Origin: Crotalaria pallida
Lineage: Eukaryota; Streptophyta; Magnoliopsida; Fabales; Fabaceae
Length of the DNA: 64,000 bases
Reading direction: 5' to 3'
NCBI GenBank assembly: GCA_037953625.1
Contig: CM075656.1
Span: forward strand, 66,359,001-66,423,000
A program made the position numbers and the translations under genes. The notes beneath the pieces were generated by a model, which ran no database searches, was not told the origin of the DNA, and was given only the letters and a program-made list of their open reading frames with translations. This document shows positions 1-10,382 of the stretch, piece after piece (the first letter of the stretch is position 1; every line of letters begins with the position of its first letter).

Positions 1-1552
1 ATGATATATGTTCAAAGGTACAAAGTTTAAAAGATATTATACTTAGTATTGTTGAAAAATATATTGAGGATGAAATTGATGAAGATGATACAATGTTTTT
101 AATTTGCAACCAATTAGGCAGAAGGAAACGCTCATAAAAGCAACAATTCTTCTCAATTTTTTGTTTCAGTATGAGAACGCAGCACCAGAACTTTTGGATG
201 CGGTAAAGAAAATTAGAGATAAAATATAGCTAGATTATTTAAATCTTAAGAAGAAACAAACAACAATTGAATTATATTTTATTAAGTTGTCCAAGTTATA
301 TTTGTAATTTTTTAGAATTATTAATTTATAACATTGAAGGGGCCATAAATTTATATATAGATCTTCCGAAAAATTATTATCTTATTAATTTATGTAAAAT
401 ATTAATTTAGCCCTTGGACCCAAGTCAAGACCGAAAAATTATTGTTTTAAGAAATTATTAATTTATTGAGTATTAATTTATAAAAATTCTACTGTATAAT
501 AAATAGGAAAAAGTTACTATCAATATTATTGAGAAATAAAGGCTAAATAAAAAATGCTACATAAATTTAACATTGTTTAATATAATGTATGATTCACTCA
601 TTAATTACAAATTGATATTACACAAATATTCATATCAATGCAATTAATACATATTGCAATATTGCCTCCAAAAAAATATTTAAATGTATTTTCCTTACTT
701 ATTTATCAATCATCGATACACAATCTTTAAGGTTTTTTAATTTAGTTTTTTACTTTAATATTGGACAAATATTTTCACAAGATAATGGGACGGATGAAGT
801 ATATCTTTTAATTTGGTTTTTTAGACTTGGACACACATATTAAGAAAATTTTGATTATTGTAAGTTTTATAAGTATTTTGTCTAACATGGTCTTATTTAA
901 TCCTTATTGAAAATTGCAGTAATATTTAATTTTTATTAAGAAGTGTGTTCATTAATTAATGTATAGTGGTTTAGGGATGAGAGAAGGGATAATAGCAGAA
1001 TTAATGAGGAGTAAGATAAATAATTAAACGAGTGGTTAAAATTGAAAAAAAAAATGTTTGTGCATTGAAATTGTAAAAGAACAAAAGTTATGGAACGAAA
1101 AATTTTGTCAAAAAAACTTAAAAGACCAAAAGATATGGAATGGAGGGAGTAGCTACTAGCTAGTATGCAATTTCCAAACTTTTTTTTTTATTATCACACC
1201 AAGTTGGGAAAATTTTCTTTGTATTTGTTACCATATTTTTGAGACGAAGGAAGTAATAATAAGGATTTTGAGGAAAGACAATAAAAGGTGCACATTTCTA
1301 CATCTCTCATGAGTACAAAAAACTACTTTCTCCAATAACCTTAAACTATATTTGGTTCAATTCCTAAACAAGTTCATTAGGGCACATGTTAGAATTTGTC
1401 CAATAATAATAATAATAATGTCTCTAATAGATAACTCAATTGGTAAAACTGACATAAATTGCGAGCATTAGATTTCGATCCGTAGCAGTTACACAATTTT
1501 TCCATTCCCCACGCCTCTTCAAAAACTTTTGCCTATCAAAATAATAATGATA
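1..1552. other. AT-rich intergenic DNA without a recognisable gene
   Basis: No reading frame here resembles a known protein. Two sites, near 785-800 and 1135-1152, resemble the outer edges of Stowaway-type MITEs (ACGGATGAAGTA, GGAATGGAGGGAGTAG). A partner end is not visible for either, so I do not call full elements. The first 240 bases hold short open stretches rich in K, E and D that could be the tail of an old transposase, but nothing identifies them. Confidence 0.5.
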
Positions 1553-1561
1553 ATAATAATT

Positions 1562-2291
1562 GGTTTATTTATGGTTTTGGTCCCTATAAGTTAACCTCGT
1601 TTTGAATTTAGTCCTTAAATCTTTTTTTGACCTTGAATGGTCCTTAAATCTTTTTAAATTTTATTTTTAGTCTTTAAATCTTTTTTTGACCTTGAATGGT
1701 CCTTAAATCTTTTTAAATTTTGTTTTTAGTTCTTCTGTTTGTCTTCTTCCGTCATCTGCTGAGTGTGCCATGTCAGCCCTTATATTGACTGCCAACGATG
1801 CATCTGATGTGGACCTCCCACTCATGTGACCAGGAACCGAGCATGAGCCGAGCATTAACCGTGCATGAGATATTGGACGAATACGATGCAATTGGTAACG
1901 ACATAGTTTGGTTCGTGCTCAGTTCATCGTGCCCGGTCGATATCTCCCCTCGGTTTGGCAAGTCGTGCTCGGTTCATGATCGGTTAATGCTTGGTTCCTG
2001 CTCGGTTCCTGCTCACATGAGTAGGAGGTCCACATCAGATGCATCGTTGACAGTCAATGTAAGGGCTGACATGGCACACCGTTTGCCATGTCAGCAGATG
2101 ACGGAAGAAGACAAACAGAAGGACTAAAAACAAAATTTAAAAAGATTTAAGGACCATTCAAGGTCAAAAAAAGATTTAAGGACTAAAAACAAAATTTAAA
2201 AAGATTTAAGGACCGTTCAAGGTCAAAAAAAGATTTAAGGACTAAATTCAAAACGAGGTCAACTTATTGGGACCAAAACCATAATTAAGCC
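1562..2291. mobile_element. Mutator-type MITE / foldback element, 730 bp
   Basis: The two ends are long inverted repeats. The left begins GGTTTATTTATGGTTTTGG and the complement of the right begins GGCTTAATTATGGTTTTGG. Both continue through a ~60-bp block (CCTTAAATCTTTTTTTGACC...) that is tandemly duplicated in each arm. A perfect 9-bp duplication, ATAATAATT, flanks the element at 1553-1561 and 2292-2300, as expected of the Mutator superfamily. The left copy lies in an AAT-rich stretch, so part of the match could be chance. The centre repeats CTCGGTTCATG/GCATGAGCCGAGC-like phrases. Open frames inside it are by-products of the inverted repeat, not genes. Confidence 0.85.
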
Positions 2292-2300
2292 ATAATAATT

Positions 2301-3258
2301 TATCATTCTTCACTCCTAGCAGCTCACTATTTATTTAAAACTCTTAACCTCTTTCTTGACTCACCTTTTGCATGCAGAAAGCTTATGGCGGACTTACCTC
2401 CACGATGTCGACAATCTTCACCATTGTTAGTGCAACAACCATCACAACCAACATTTCAACTGATTGTTGATGCACGCCCACCATGGCAACCATCAACGGG
2501 ATCGCCCCTATCGGTGCAACCTCTATATGTTTGCCACTGAAATCATCATCGTATCTGCTACCTCAATCACCATTAACAGTGGTGATGCTCTCTCCATTCA
2601 TAGTGGTTGAGCCTCATTTTAGGTCAAACTCAAACCTTAACCCCCAGGTATTTAGCTTTTTTTCTATGTCTATTGTGCTTACAAAAAAAAGTAACAAAAA
2701 CTCAGTTAACAATGGTCGACACAACTGCTAATTAAGAATAAATCACGTTAACTAAGTTCTTATATCATGTCCGTTATGTGGTTATTGAACTTTGAGATAA
2801 ATAGCCACCATGATATTAAATTTAAAAAAAAAAACATATTGAGAAAAAATATTCTATACTAAATTTCTTCTTTAATTACTCACTATTTCTTTTGTATTGG
2901 CCATTGGAATTGTAGGGCTCGAATCCACCTTCAATAACCAGGTGTGGTTGGAGAAATCCTCCACCACTTACAAATAGGTCCGAACCTTATGGTCAAGAGC
3001 CATACTTTTTTGGAGCTAGAACTAACGATTCCAGACCTAACCTTTGCGTTAGATCTGCTCTTCCTCAACCCCACGTGAGTCACATTCTTTTGTTCTTCCA
3101 AAATGTTAACCACGATTTGTTTTGATTGTGCTTTAGGTATTTTGATTTTGTCCATTTCAATTTCTGATTTATTAAAAATTAATGAAATATAATGTTTAAT
3201 ATCATGCATACATATTGTTGATGCATGTCGATCTATTGATTTTTTTGCATGTTTTTAG
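2301..3258. other. Intergenic or 5' part of a decayed gene
   Basis: An ATG at about 2384 opens a short proline/glutamine-rich frame (MADLPPRCRQ...) that ends after about 50 codons. A second possible coding patch lies at 2910-3080. Neither matches a family I recognise. They could be upstream exons of the fragment at 3259-4456, or chance. Confidence 0.3.
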
Positions 3259-4456
3259 GTAATTGACAATGCGTTTGGAGAAAACAGACGTCCGATGGAG
3301 ATAGTGCCAGACCACAGAAGTGACTTTGCCTCTCGAAGGTGTGGGACTGGCGTGTTTCATCCCCTTCCCCATTTCAGAATTGCAAACAATAAATCTAACA
3401 AGAACGACGATAACAAAGGTAAATTATCTAATCATTGCATCTCCTCTCCCTTTTTTAATTAAGCATGAGAAATCTTAGCAACATTCATGTATTCAACATT
3501 TTTCTTGAAAAACATTTTAATAGTACTCTTCTTGTTGGTGATTAGATTTTATATGGATCCCATGTGGATTTGGCAAAAAAAAAATGATTTGATCGCATAG
3601 TCCAGGTTTAGACCAATAAATTGTCAAATTTAAGATTTTGAAAGACTACCCGATCATATTTGAACCTTTATGCCATGCTTTAATAAGATTTGAACCCGTT
3701 AGGTTCCGATACGATTCTCTCATATTACACCAAATTGATTCGATCTTGTTAAAAAACCGGCTTGCTATCGAGCTTAGGTTGTGTTTTTTGTCCCGAATCA
3801 TATCCAGGTTTTTTAAACCCTCTCGATTATGGTTTGAGCTCGAATAGGCCAACCCAAACCTAACAAATCTTAAATCGACTATTTAGCTCGATTTGCCCTC
3901 TCTTGTCTCACATGAAACTAATAAAGTTTTTTTTTTTAAAAAAAAAAAGAAAGAAATGTAGTGTATTGAAGGCATTGTTAAAAAATTGTGTGTTGTTAGG
4001 GTAGCTCTTTTAGTTTAAAATAATTTTTTCATTTAAGTATAACATATTTTAAAAATTAATTATTTTTATTTATTTTATACTATAATTTTCATATACATGA
4101 TTAAATAATGAATACATTGATTTTTATTTTTAATTAAGAAATATGTGAGAAATATATATACAATTTTATTTTCATCTTTGTGCTTAGTCATTTTATCCCA
4201 ATTGAATTGCTTTCCTTGCCCATGGTATCTGGATATTGTAATGTAAGCTTACCAAAGCCAAGGCAGAAACCAAAACTTAATAGAAGAATTCATATTTTTT
4301 TATTGTTGTCATTACAGGAAATGGACAAATCAACGAGGAACTTCTCCAACTATAAAGATTTCCAATCAAAATGATGGCATGGTCAAGAAGAAGGAATACC
4401 ATCAAGACTCACCATCTTCTGATTATGGATTGCCTGAGGAATGGATCTACTAGGCC
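3259..4456 (+). pseudogene. Remnant of a two-exon plant gene of unknown function
   Basis: Two exon-like pieces with plausible splice signals. Exon A (3259-3418) follows an AG, ends at GTAAAT and reads VIDNAFGENRRP...RRCGTGVFHPLPHF. Exon B (4318-4456) follows ATTACAG and, in one frame, ends ...SSDYGLPEEWIY-stop. From memory, a central GTGVFxP motif and a C-terminal LPxEWxY are typical of a family of small uncharacterised plant proteins. The splice phases of the two pieces do not agree: exon A followed by exon B runs into an early stop, so at least one indel is implied and the copy is probably dead. Family membership is inference. Confidence 0.4.
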
Positions 4457-4909
4457 TTTCAAAATAGAGAAGATCGAACTAATAAAACAAGTGCTCGTCA
4501 ATAAAGTAAATCAAGACAAAATTAAATAAAGCAGTAAAAATAAATGAAAATGTGCAAACTAAAATAAAAGTTGAACTTATTCATGTGCTATTTTTGTAAG
4601 ATTCTCTTGTTTGCCATTCATTTATAAGAGAACTGTACTTCTTGTGGACAATTTTTATTTTGGCCAAGGATGTTTGATTTTAATCAGTTTGGAAATATAC
4701 TAGTGCTGTATCCCATGCTATGCACAAGGATAGAATAAGCATTTTTTTACAATCATAATTTACTATGTTAATACGGACAAAATATAAGAAAAAAATATCT
4801 AACATTATCATTTACTATAAAACAGCATACATAAAGTTAAAATAAGTAAATGGAAAAATAGTAACTAAAGATGAAACTTTGTTTGTTAAAAATACATAGG
4901 TCTTGTCGG
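4457..4909. other. AT-rich spacer
   Basis: This is the 3' flank of the decayed gene remnant. It contains a possible AATAAA-type signal near 4480-4530 and nothing else recognisable. Confidence 0.4.
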
Positions 4910-4920
4910 ATGGCGAACTT

Positions 4921-5395
4921 TTTTTTTTTTTTTTATAAGACAAGAAATTTTATTAACAAAGGCTAGAAGTATAAGAAATATTATAGCCCAAAAAGTATAT
5001 GACCAGAGCAGAAACAGATAAAAAAACACAAAAGAGCAGCAAGTTGCGCATATACAAGAGCATAAACTCCCCCATTCACAATACGGAAAATTATTGTATG
5101 GTTCAATGGTATCGATCACATCCACACCGTTGGATGTATTATTAATTAATTAAAAATATAAATATTTAATAAAATCAACGGTGCGGATGTGTCCGGATCA
5201 CGTAACCCACTATACAGTTCCTAACTGATAACCCACGATACAGTTCCTAAATGCTAGTGAATGAAAACATTCCCCGCGATACAGTTCCTAACTGCTAGTG
5301 AATGAAAACATTCCCTATATGCAACCCCCGTTTACACCCAAACGCATGTTGTACGCAAAAGATCATCCTCCAACACAACAATTCTACACATTAAA
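4921..5395 (-). mobile_element. 5'-truncated LINE-type retroposon tail
   Basis: The insert starts on + with a run of T (4921-4934) that is the poly(A) tail of a minus-strand copy. It is preceded by a complement of AATAAAATTTCTTGTC, a typical LINE 3' end. An 11-bp direct repeat, ATGGCGAACTT, flanks it at 4910-4920 and 5396-5406, consistent with target-primed insertion. Its 5' part contains two near-identical ~40-bp units (GATACAGTTCCTAA.TGCTAGTGAATG, about 5235-5318). No reverse transcriptase remains. Confidence 0.7.
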
Positions 5396-5419
5396 ATGGC
5401 GAACTTGATGCAAGGTAGC

Positions 5420-5766
5420 TGATGAATTATGATGCAAATTATTAAGAAAAAAAATAAAAAAAATAAAAAACTAGAATAAAAAAGAAGTAACTAGAAGCAA
5501 GTAGAAGATAATATAAGCATCCACATATTGAGTTGAGAAGTATCTAGACAATTTTAACATAAAAATTTTATAACCGCCTCCATTATGGTGGTGCAGCAAG
5601 GCTATAAATAGGTCCCATGGTGTCATTTGTATGCATGTAATATAAAAGTGTGCAACAAGCCTTCCTATTGTATTTTTTCACAACATCGGTGCTCTCCTCC
5701 TTATATCCATCTTTTGATCTTTTAACTAATTAATCAAAGAACTCCATTTTTTATCAAATACTAACA
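5420..5766 (+). repeat. 5' LTR of the copia element
   Basis: 347 bp, beginning TGATGAATTATGATG and ending ATACTAACA. It contains GGCTATAAATAGG (about 5600), a good TATA box. It is nearly identical to the 3' LTR, which is longer mainly because of small duplications (an extra AAGCAAGTAG and an AGACAATTGT-like piece). Confidence 0.93.
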
Positions 5767-5767
5767 G

Positions 5768-5780
5768 TGGCATCAGAGCT
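5768..5780 (+). other. Primer-binding site, initiator tRNA-Met type
   Basis: TGGCATCAGAGCT starts one base after the 5' LTR. It differs by one base from TGGTATCAGAGC, the usual complement of the initiator tRNA-Met 3' end used by plant copia elements. Confidence 0.85.
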
Positions 5781-5884
5781 ACGTTCGATCATATACTGGG
5801 TGTAGAGATAATACCCAAATTATTTTACAACTATCCCAAAAAAATTAACTATTCACTTTAATCTCATTATTATTCCTTTAAGTC

Positions 5885-6511
5885 ATGACCACTACTATTC
5901 AACCACAATCTATCCCTATTCCAATATTTTCTGGAGAAAATTATGATTTTTGGAGCACTAAAATGACAACCTTCTTCCGGTCCCAAGATTTCTGGGATAT
6001 TGTTGAAGGGTATACTATTCCAGAGGATACTTCAGCTCTTACTGCAGCTCAGAAGAAAGAGTTGAAGGAAAATGAGAAAAAAGATGCAAAAACATTATTT
6101 ATTTTGCAACAAGCCTTGGCGGAGCCTATCTTTCCAAGAATAATGGGAGCTAGAAGTGCTAAAGAAGCGTGGACTACACTAAAGGAGGAGTTCCATGGTA
6201 GTGATAAGGTACGCACCATTAAACTTCAAACTCTAAGGCGTGAGTTTGAATTAATTAAAATGAAAGAGTCTGAGACCATCAAAGACTATTACTCCAAAAT
6301 AAAAGAAATAGTCAATCAAATGAAAGCCTATGGGAGAAATATTCTTGACAAGAGAATTGTCGAGAAAATTTTAATTTCTATTCCCCAAAGGTATGATTCA
6401 ATCGTCACTAGGATTGAACAAACCAAAGATCTGTCTACCATATCGATGACAGAACTAATGGGCTCTCTAAAAGCTTATGAGCAAAGGTTGAGTAGGCATA
6501 ATGAAGAATCA
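5885..6511 (+). pseudogene. copia gag, 5' part
   Basis: Begins MTTTIQPQSIPIPIFSGENY, followed by FWSTKMTTFF and the LKEEFHGSD...LRREFELIKM region. This is the retrotransposon-gag architecture of TNT 1-94-like copia elements (capsid-like protein that packages element RNA). About 209 codons are read before the CACTA insertion at 6512; the track beyond that point is transposon sequence. The start is the first ATG after the primer-binding site and leader. The rest of gag resumes at 10059. Confidence 0.92.
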
Positions 6512-6531
6512 CACTACAAGAAATTTGGTGA

Positions 6532-6775
6532 TTACCGAGGGCCAAATCCCTCGGTAATGAACAAAAATCCGTCGGTAATTGCGTCATACCGACAGCCAAC
6601 CGACGGCCTCGATTCCCTCGGTAAATGTGGCGTTGGTAAAATTTACCGAGGGCTTAAGCCTTCGGTAATTTACAGAAGGCATTACCGAGGGCCATGCCCA
6701 CGGAAACATTTTTATTTTAGCGAGGCCCAGACCCTCGGTAATTTAAAATTTTACCGAGAGAAGTAGCCCTCGGTA
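6532..6775. repeat. Subterminal inverted-pair array of the CACTA element
   Basis: Repeated TTACCGAGGG is followed closely by its complement CCCTCGGTAA, for example 6532-6557 and 6643-6668, with several degenerate copies. Similar copies (CCGAGGGATTTATCG, CCGACGGACTCGAGG, CCCTCGGTAAC) lie at about 9910-10025 near the other end. Such arrays are the known landing sites of En/Spm accessory proteins; that role is inferred here. Confidence 0.75.
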
Positions 6776-6819
6776 ATGAGGTTAGGTAACGCCCTGGTAA
6801 ATAGTTAAAAAAAATGTTA

Positions 6820-6995
6820 GCCACAGTTATAACCGTGGCAAACTTATAAACATTTTTAAAAAAATTGGTAGCCACGGTTATAACCGTGGCAAACTTATAA
6901 ATAATTTTTTTAAAAAAATGGTAGCCACGGTTAACCATGGCAAACTTATAAAGAACTTTAAAAAAAATTTGTCATTCTTTTTAGCCACGGTTTTG
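6820..6995. repeat. Tandem ~52-bp repeat built on a 20-bp palindrome
   Basis: GCCACAGTTATAACCGTGGC (6820-6839), the perfect palindrome GCCACGGTTATAACCGTGGC (6871-6890), a shortened GCCACGGTTAACCATGGC (6924-6941) and a half copy at about 6984. Each full copy is followed by AAACTTATAAA and an A/T run. The period is about 51-53 bp. Confidence 0.85.
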
Positions 6996-7602
6996 AGCTA
7001 ATCCAACTGAGTTTTGAGCTGAAGAGTTAAACTTCCTTGAGTTTAACATAACAAAATCATCCAATGCAAATCACATAGCCATAGGAATATTTACAAGTAT
7101 AAATATAAGAAAAAAACTCTTATTTACAAGTATAAATATTTACAAGTACAAATTTGTCTTATTCCTCTCCTGCTACAACTCTTATTTTCTTACAATAAAA
7201 AGTTTTTTATAAGAAAAAAAGTGCATTAAAGACATGTATGAAGTATAAGGTATACTTCATACTAAAAAGAGTACAGCTGAATAAAACCAAATGCTAATAC
7301 AGGGGAAAAAATAGAAACAAAAGCAGACCCCTTACCACAAAGGAACAACACCCGCCCAATACACTTATAGGAGACTAACAATTATATCCAATAACAATAA
7401 CAATTGTACAGCAGGAGTTGTGAATCCTCTCCCACAGATCATGACACTGTGTCTATCTTTAATATAGATATTTAAGCTTCTGCAGCAACCTTTGCATGAA
7501 AAACTTTTTTTTTTAATCAGTTATGGGTTATTTAGTGAGTGAGGCAGAGAATGTGATAGATTAGATCTAAAAGTTTCTCAAAGTGTAAGTGTGCAACATT
7601 AC

Positions 7603-7810
7603 CTTCCCGTGTATATTTCCTCTTGAAGTAATAAGGCTGCCAATACAGCCACAATCACTGTGAACAGAGAAATAGACAACCCAGCAACCAATTTTCACCA
7701 TTTGATGAACCCATGGCTGATTCTGAGGCAAGTTCTCTACATTAAGAAGCTTAGGACCCCTCAACAGTGCCATGGACACTGCTCCACTTACACATATCAT
7801 TGTCCCAAGT
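7603..7810 (-). pseudogene. Captured fragment of a WAT1-related/UMAMIT (nodulin-21-like) transporter gene
   Basis: On the minus strand an exon-like stretch runs from an acceptor (…ATGTAG) at 7811 to a donor (GTAATG) at 7601. One frame reads LGTMICVSGAVSMALLRGPK, followed by an NWLLGCLFL-like motif. A shifted frame then reads TVIVAVLAALLLQEEIYTGR just before the donor. These match successive conserved blocks of plant EamA-type WAT1/UMAMIT transporters (membrane amino-acid or auxin carriers), but the blocks between them are missing and the frame is broken. It is cargo of the surrounding CACTA element, not a functional gene. Confidence 0.65.
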
Positions 7811-8064
7811 CTACATATTATATATGTATATGCAATCAAATCATAAAGCAATAACAAATTCCTAAAAATAAGATCTTCAACTCTTCTATCTAACATAGAA
7901 AATGAACTTCAGTTATTAAATAACAAAGTATACACTAAAATATTGCTCTAATGATACAAGTCAAAGTGCCAAAATGAATCTAATTTAAGCCATCAAATCA
8001 TTCACTGGTAGTCAAAGTGCCAAAGAGCAGGCATGTACTGCGAAAGCTTGATAATTTCGTTTAC

Positions 8065-8374
8065 CTTTCGCTTAGTGTTACAAAATATAACAACTTGAGT
8101 GATAGTGAGAGTATCATAAAGATCACATAGAGTATCAAACTTCCATTCTTCCCTTTCAACTGAGACAAAAAATTGCTTGATGCCCTGTAATGAGAGGGGA
8201 GGGGGATTGCATCAATATCCAGTTCCTGAAAAGTCAATAAAAGACAACGCAAAAAGCATTGCTTACCTCTAATGTCAATTCATCATGTTTTACAAGGATC
8301 CTTACAAGATCTGTCATGAACTTATTTGTGATCTCCAGTATTTCATGGGGGAGTGTAGCAGAAATCAAGACAAC
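8065..8374 (-). pseudogene. Captured two-exon fragment of an eIF4A (DEAD-box helicase) gene
   Basis: Minus strand. Exon 1 (8374-8267, 36 codons) reads VVLISATLPHEILEITNKF and on through RILVKHDELTLE. The SAT motif is DEAD-box motif III. A GT...AG intron (8266-8185) follows, then exon 2 (8184-8065, 40 codons) reads GIKQFFVSVEREEWKFDTL to IFCNTKRK, with a donor at 8063. Both exons are in frame and match the eIF4A helicase core closely, with substitutions such as TDLVR for the usual TDPVR. eIF4A unwinds mRNA 5' leaders during translation initiation. Only ~76 of ~410 residues are present, so this is a transduplicated fragment carried by the CACTA element. Confidence 0.85.
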
Positions 8375-8972
8375 CTACAAAATAAGGGCTTAATGATTTA
8401 GAACTAAAAGATATAAAGTTATAAATGAATGCAAATGCAATAGAATACAGAAAATATTGTTCCACATATCTGACAGCAACACAATATACACACACATCAC
8501 CTAAAAGATGCATACAGTTTGCTTACAAACAAAAAGGTTAGATGTTTAGTGGCAAAAATTTTGTCAAAGGTAAACTTTAGATAAATTAGGCCAACATATG
8601 TTTGACAACCAAATTAAGTCAAGAAGCACTAATGTTCTAAATATACAAAAAAAATCTGTTACTTCATCTAAGAATGGTGCAGCGGTCAATTGATCACTGC
8701 TACTTTGTCATATTTTCCAATAATCGCCACACCTTAAGATGATGAGAAGACACTAAATCAAATTCCCAAACAGGCAATTGCATCTACACTCACACACAAC
8801 TCTTCAAAGGGATTAGAAGCTTCAAGCTTTCCATATCCCAATTAATAAGTGAAAATTTTTCATATTAGATTTCAGGCGTGCTTCAATGTTCTTATTTATA
8901 ATCATTGAGTGATATTTGATTTTTATGAGGAAACTGAATATCATATGCTAGTATAAAAAGTTTCAAATCACA

Positions 8973-8974
<2 letters not shown>

Positions 8975-9042
<68 letters not shown>
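8975..9042. repeat. (AAT)n microsatellite
   Basis: About 22 uninterrupted AAT/ATA units. Confidence 0.97.
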
Positions 9043-9044
<2 letters not shown>

Positions 9045-9349
9045 GAAATACAAGGACTTAGGGTTTGTGCAAATTTGAAATCATAAACCAAGGACTTAGG
9101 GTTCATGAAAATCAAAATCAAAATGTATAACAAGAAATGTGGAAAGTGAGAGATGAGCAAACCCTTACCGGTGAGACAAAATCGAACATGACGGAAGAAG
9201 GGAACGATTGGCGAAGGAGTTCCTTTCTCCTTCTTCCCGAATCTCCACCCGGCACTAGAAGGAGGGCAAGAAGTTGAGTCCTTCTTCCTGATCTCGCGTG
9301 CATCGTTCGAACCATCGCGAATAGAGAACCATCTCACGATCAGCAACAT

Positions 9350-9850
9350 CATCTTCTACCTGCTACTGTGACGATCACCGTCGTCAACAGAGTCGCACCA
9401 TTCACGACGCTGCCCTCACCGTCGCCTTCATCCTCCATCGCCGCCGCCGCAAACGGTGCTCCACGGTGTTGCTCGAAATCGCGGTGACGAAGGACCCCTC
9501 GGGTTTAATAGCGATGGCCACCGTTCTCGCCGTCCCCGGCGATGGTGCCCTTTTCCTTCTCGCCGCACCATCCGTGGTAGTCTTCCGTTCCTGTTGCAGC
9601 TGCCGTCGCCGACCAGAACCGCCACGCTCAGGAAAGAGAGTGAACAGGAAAGAGAGAGACGAAGGTGAGAAGACACCAGGGAGAGAGAGAAAGAGATAAG
9701 GACAGGAGGGAGAGGCGAAGAGCGCCGGTCATGGGTAAGGTAGCGGCGGCCTGGGAGCAAACGCAAGGAAGAAAGGTAGTTGGAGCTTGGCTTCTTATTA
9801 GGGCCGGCGTGAGGAAAGAAAGAAGAACTGGGAAGAAGCTTTCTCAATTT
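9350..9850 (-). other. GC-rich captured segment, origin unknown
   Basis: This block is far richer in G and C than its surroundings and contains overlapping open frames on both strands, none with a recognisable domain. Pyrimidine-rich stretches on the minus strand (CTCTCTCCCTGG, CTTTCTCTCTCTCC) look like the 5' UTR and first exon of a plant gene. It probably arrived with the other captured pieces. Confidence 0.4.
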
Positions 9851-10058
9851 CACTTGCTTACTTTCTCTTTTATTATTTTAATTTATTATTTATTTATTTT
9901 TTATATACATTTCCGAGGGATTTATCGAGCGCAAGGCCGTCGGTAATTATTTTTTGGGGCAGGAAATTTTTTCATTGTTACGTAATTCTATTTTTTCCGA
10001 CGGACTCGAGGGCCCTCGGTAACAGACGCCGGTAAAACTGCTTATTCTTGTAGTGTCA

Positions 10059-10382
10059 TTAGAAAATGTCTTTCAATCAAAGCTCAAATTACGGTCTCAG
10101 AAAAAAGGAGATGAAAGAAAAAATAATGGTGCGGAAAACTCTAGAAACAATCAAAGCAAATATTCTCCTTGTGGCATCTGCAAGAAGTCAGGCCATTCAG
10201 AAAAATATTGTTGGTACCGGAAAAAGCAACAATGCCAACACTGCAAAAAATATGGGCACTCGGAGCAAAACTGACGCAATAAAGACAACCATCAGGCCAA
10301 TTTCACAGAAGGATGTGAACGTGACCAACAACTATTCTACGCCAACCAAGTCCCAAGATGTGAAAAAGAAGAAAATTGGTAC
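10059..10382 (+). pseudogene. copia gag, 3' part with CCHC zinc knuckles
   Basis: Reading resumes right after the CACTA target duplication (SLENVFQSKLK...). Two knuckles are visible: CGICKKSGHSEKYC (CX2CX4HX4C, the nucleic-acid-binding motif of gag) and a second beginning CQHCKKYGHSEQN. The second is cut by a TGA at 10272-10274 where its last Cys codon is expected. The same frame then runs into the protease. Confidence 0.88.

Larger units (their letters stand above)
6512..10055. mobile_element. CACTA (En/Spm) element, non-autonomous, 3.5 kb
   Basis: Ends are CACTACAAGAAA and, at the right, TTCTTGTAGTG, the terminal inverted repeats of CACTA transposons. A perfect 3-bp target duplication, TCA, lies at 6509-6511 and 10056-10058. 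Both ends carry subterminal inverted pairs of TTACCGAGGG and CCCTCGGTAA, the kind of arrays bound by a TNPA-like protein. No TNP2-type transposase is present. Its cargo is a set of host-gene fragments (WAT1/UMAMIT, eIF4A and a GC-rich piece at 9350-9850) on the minus strand. It sits inside the copia gag frame. Confidence 0.93.

Noticed and set aside
1703..2127. Overlapping open frames of 62-109 codons on both strands
   Set aside because: They repeat each other because they lie in the inverted repeat of a MITE.
9428..9946. Open frames of 70-141 codons on both strands in a GC-rich block
   Set aside because: High GC lowers stop-codon frequency; no frame shows a motif and several overlap. Described as a captured segment instead.
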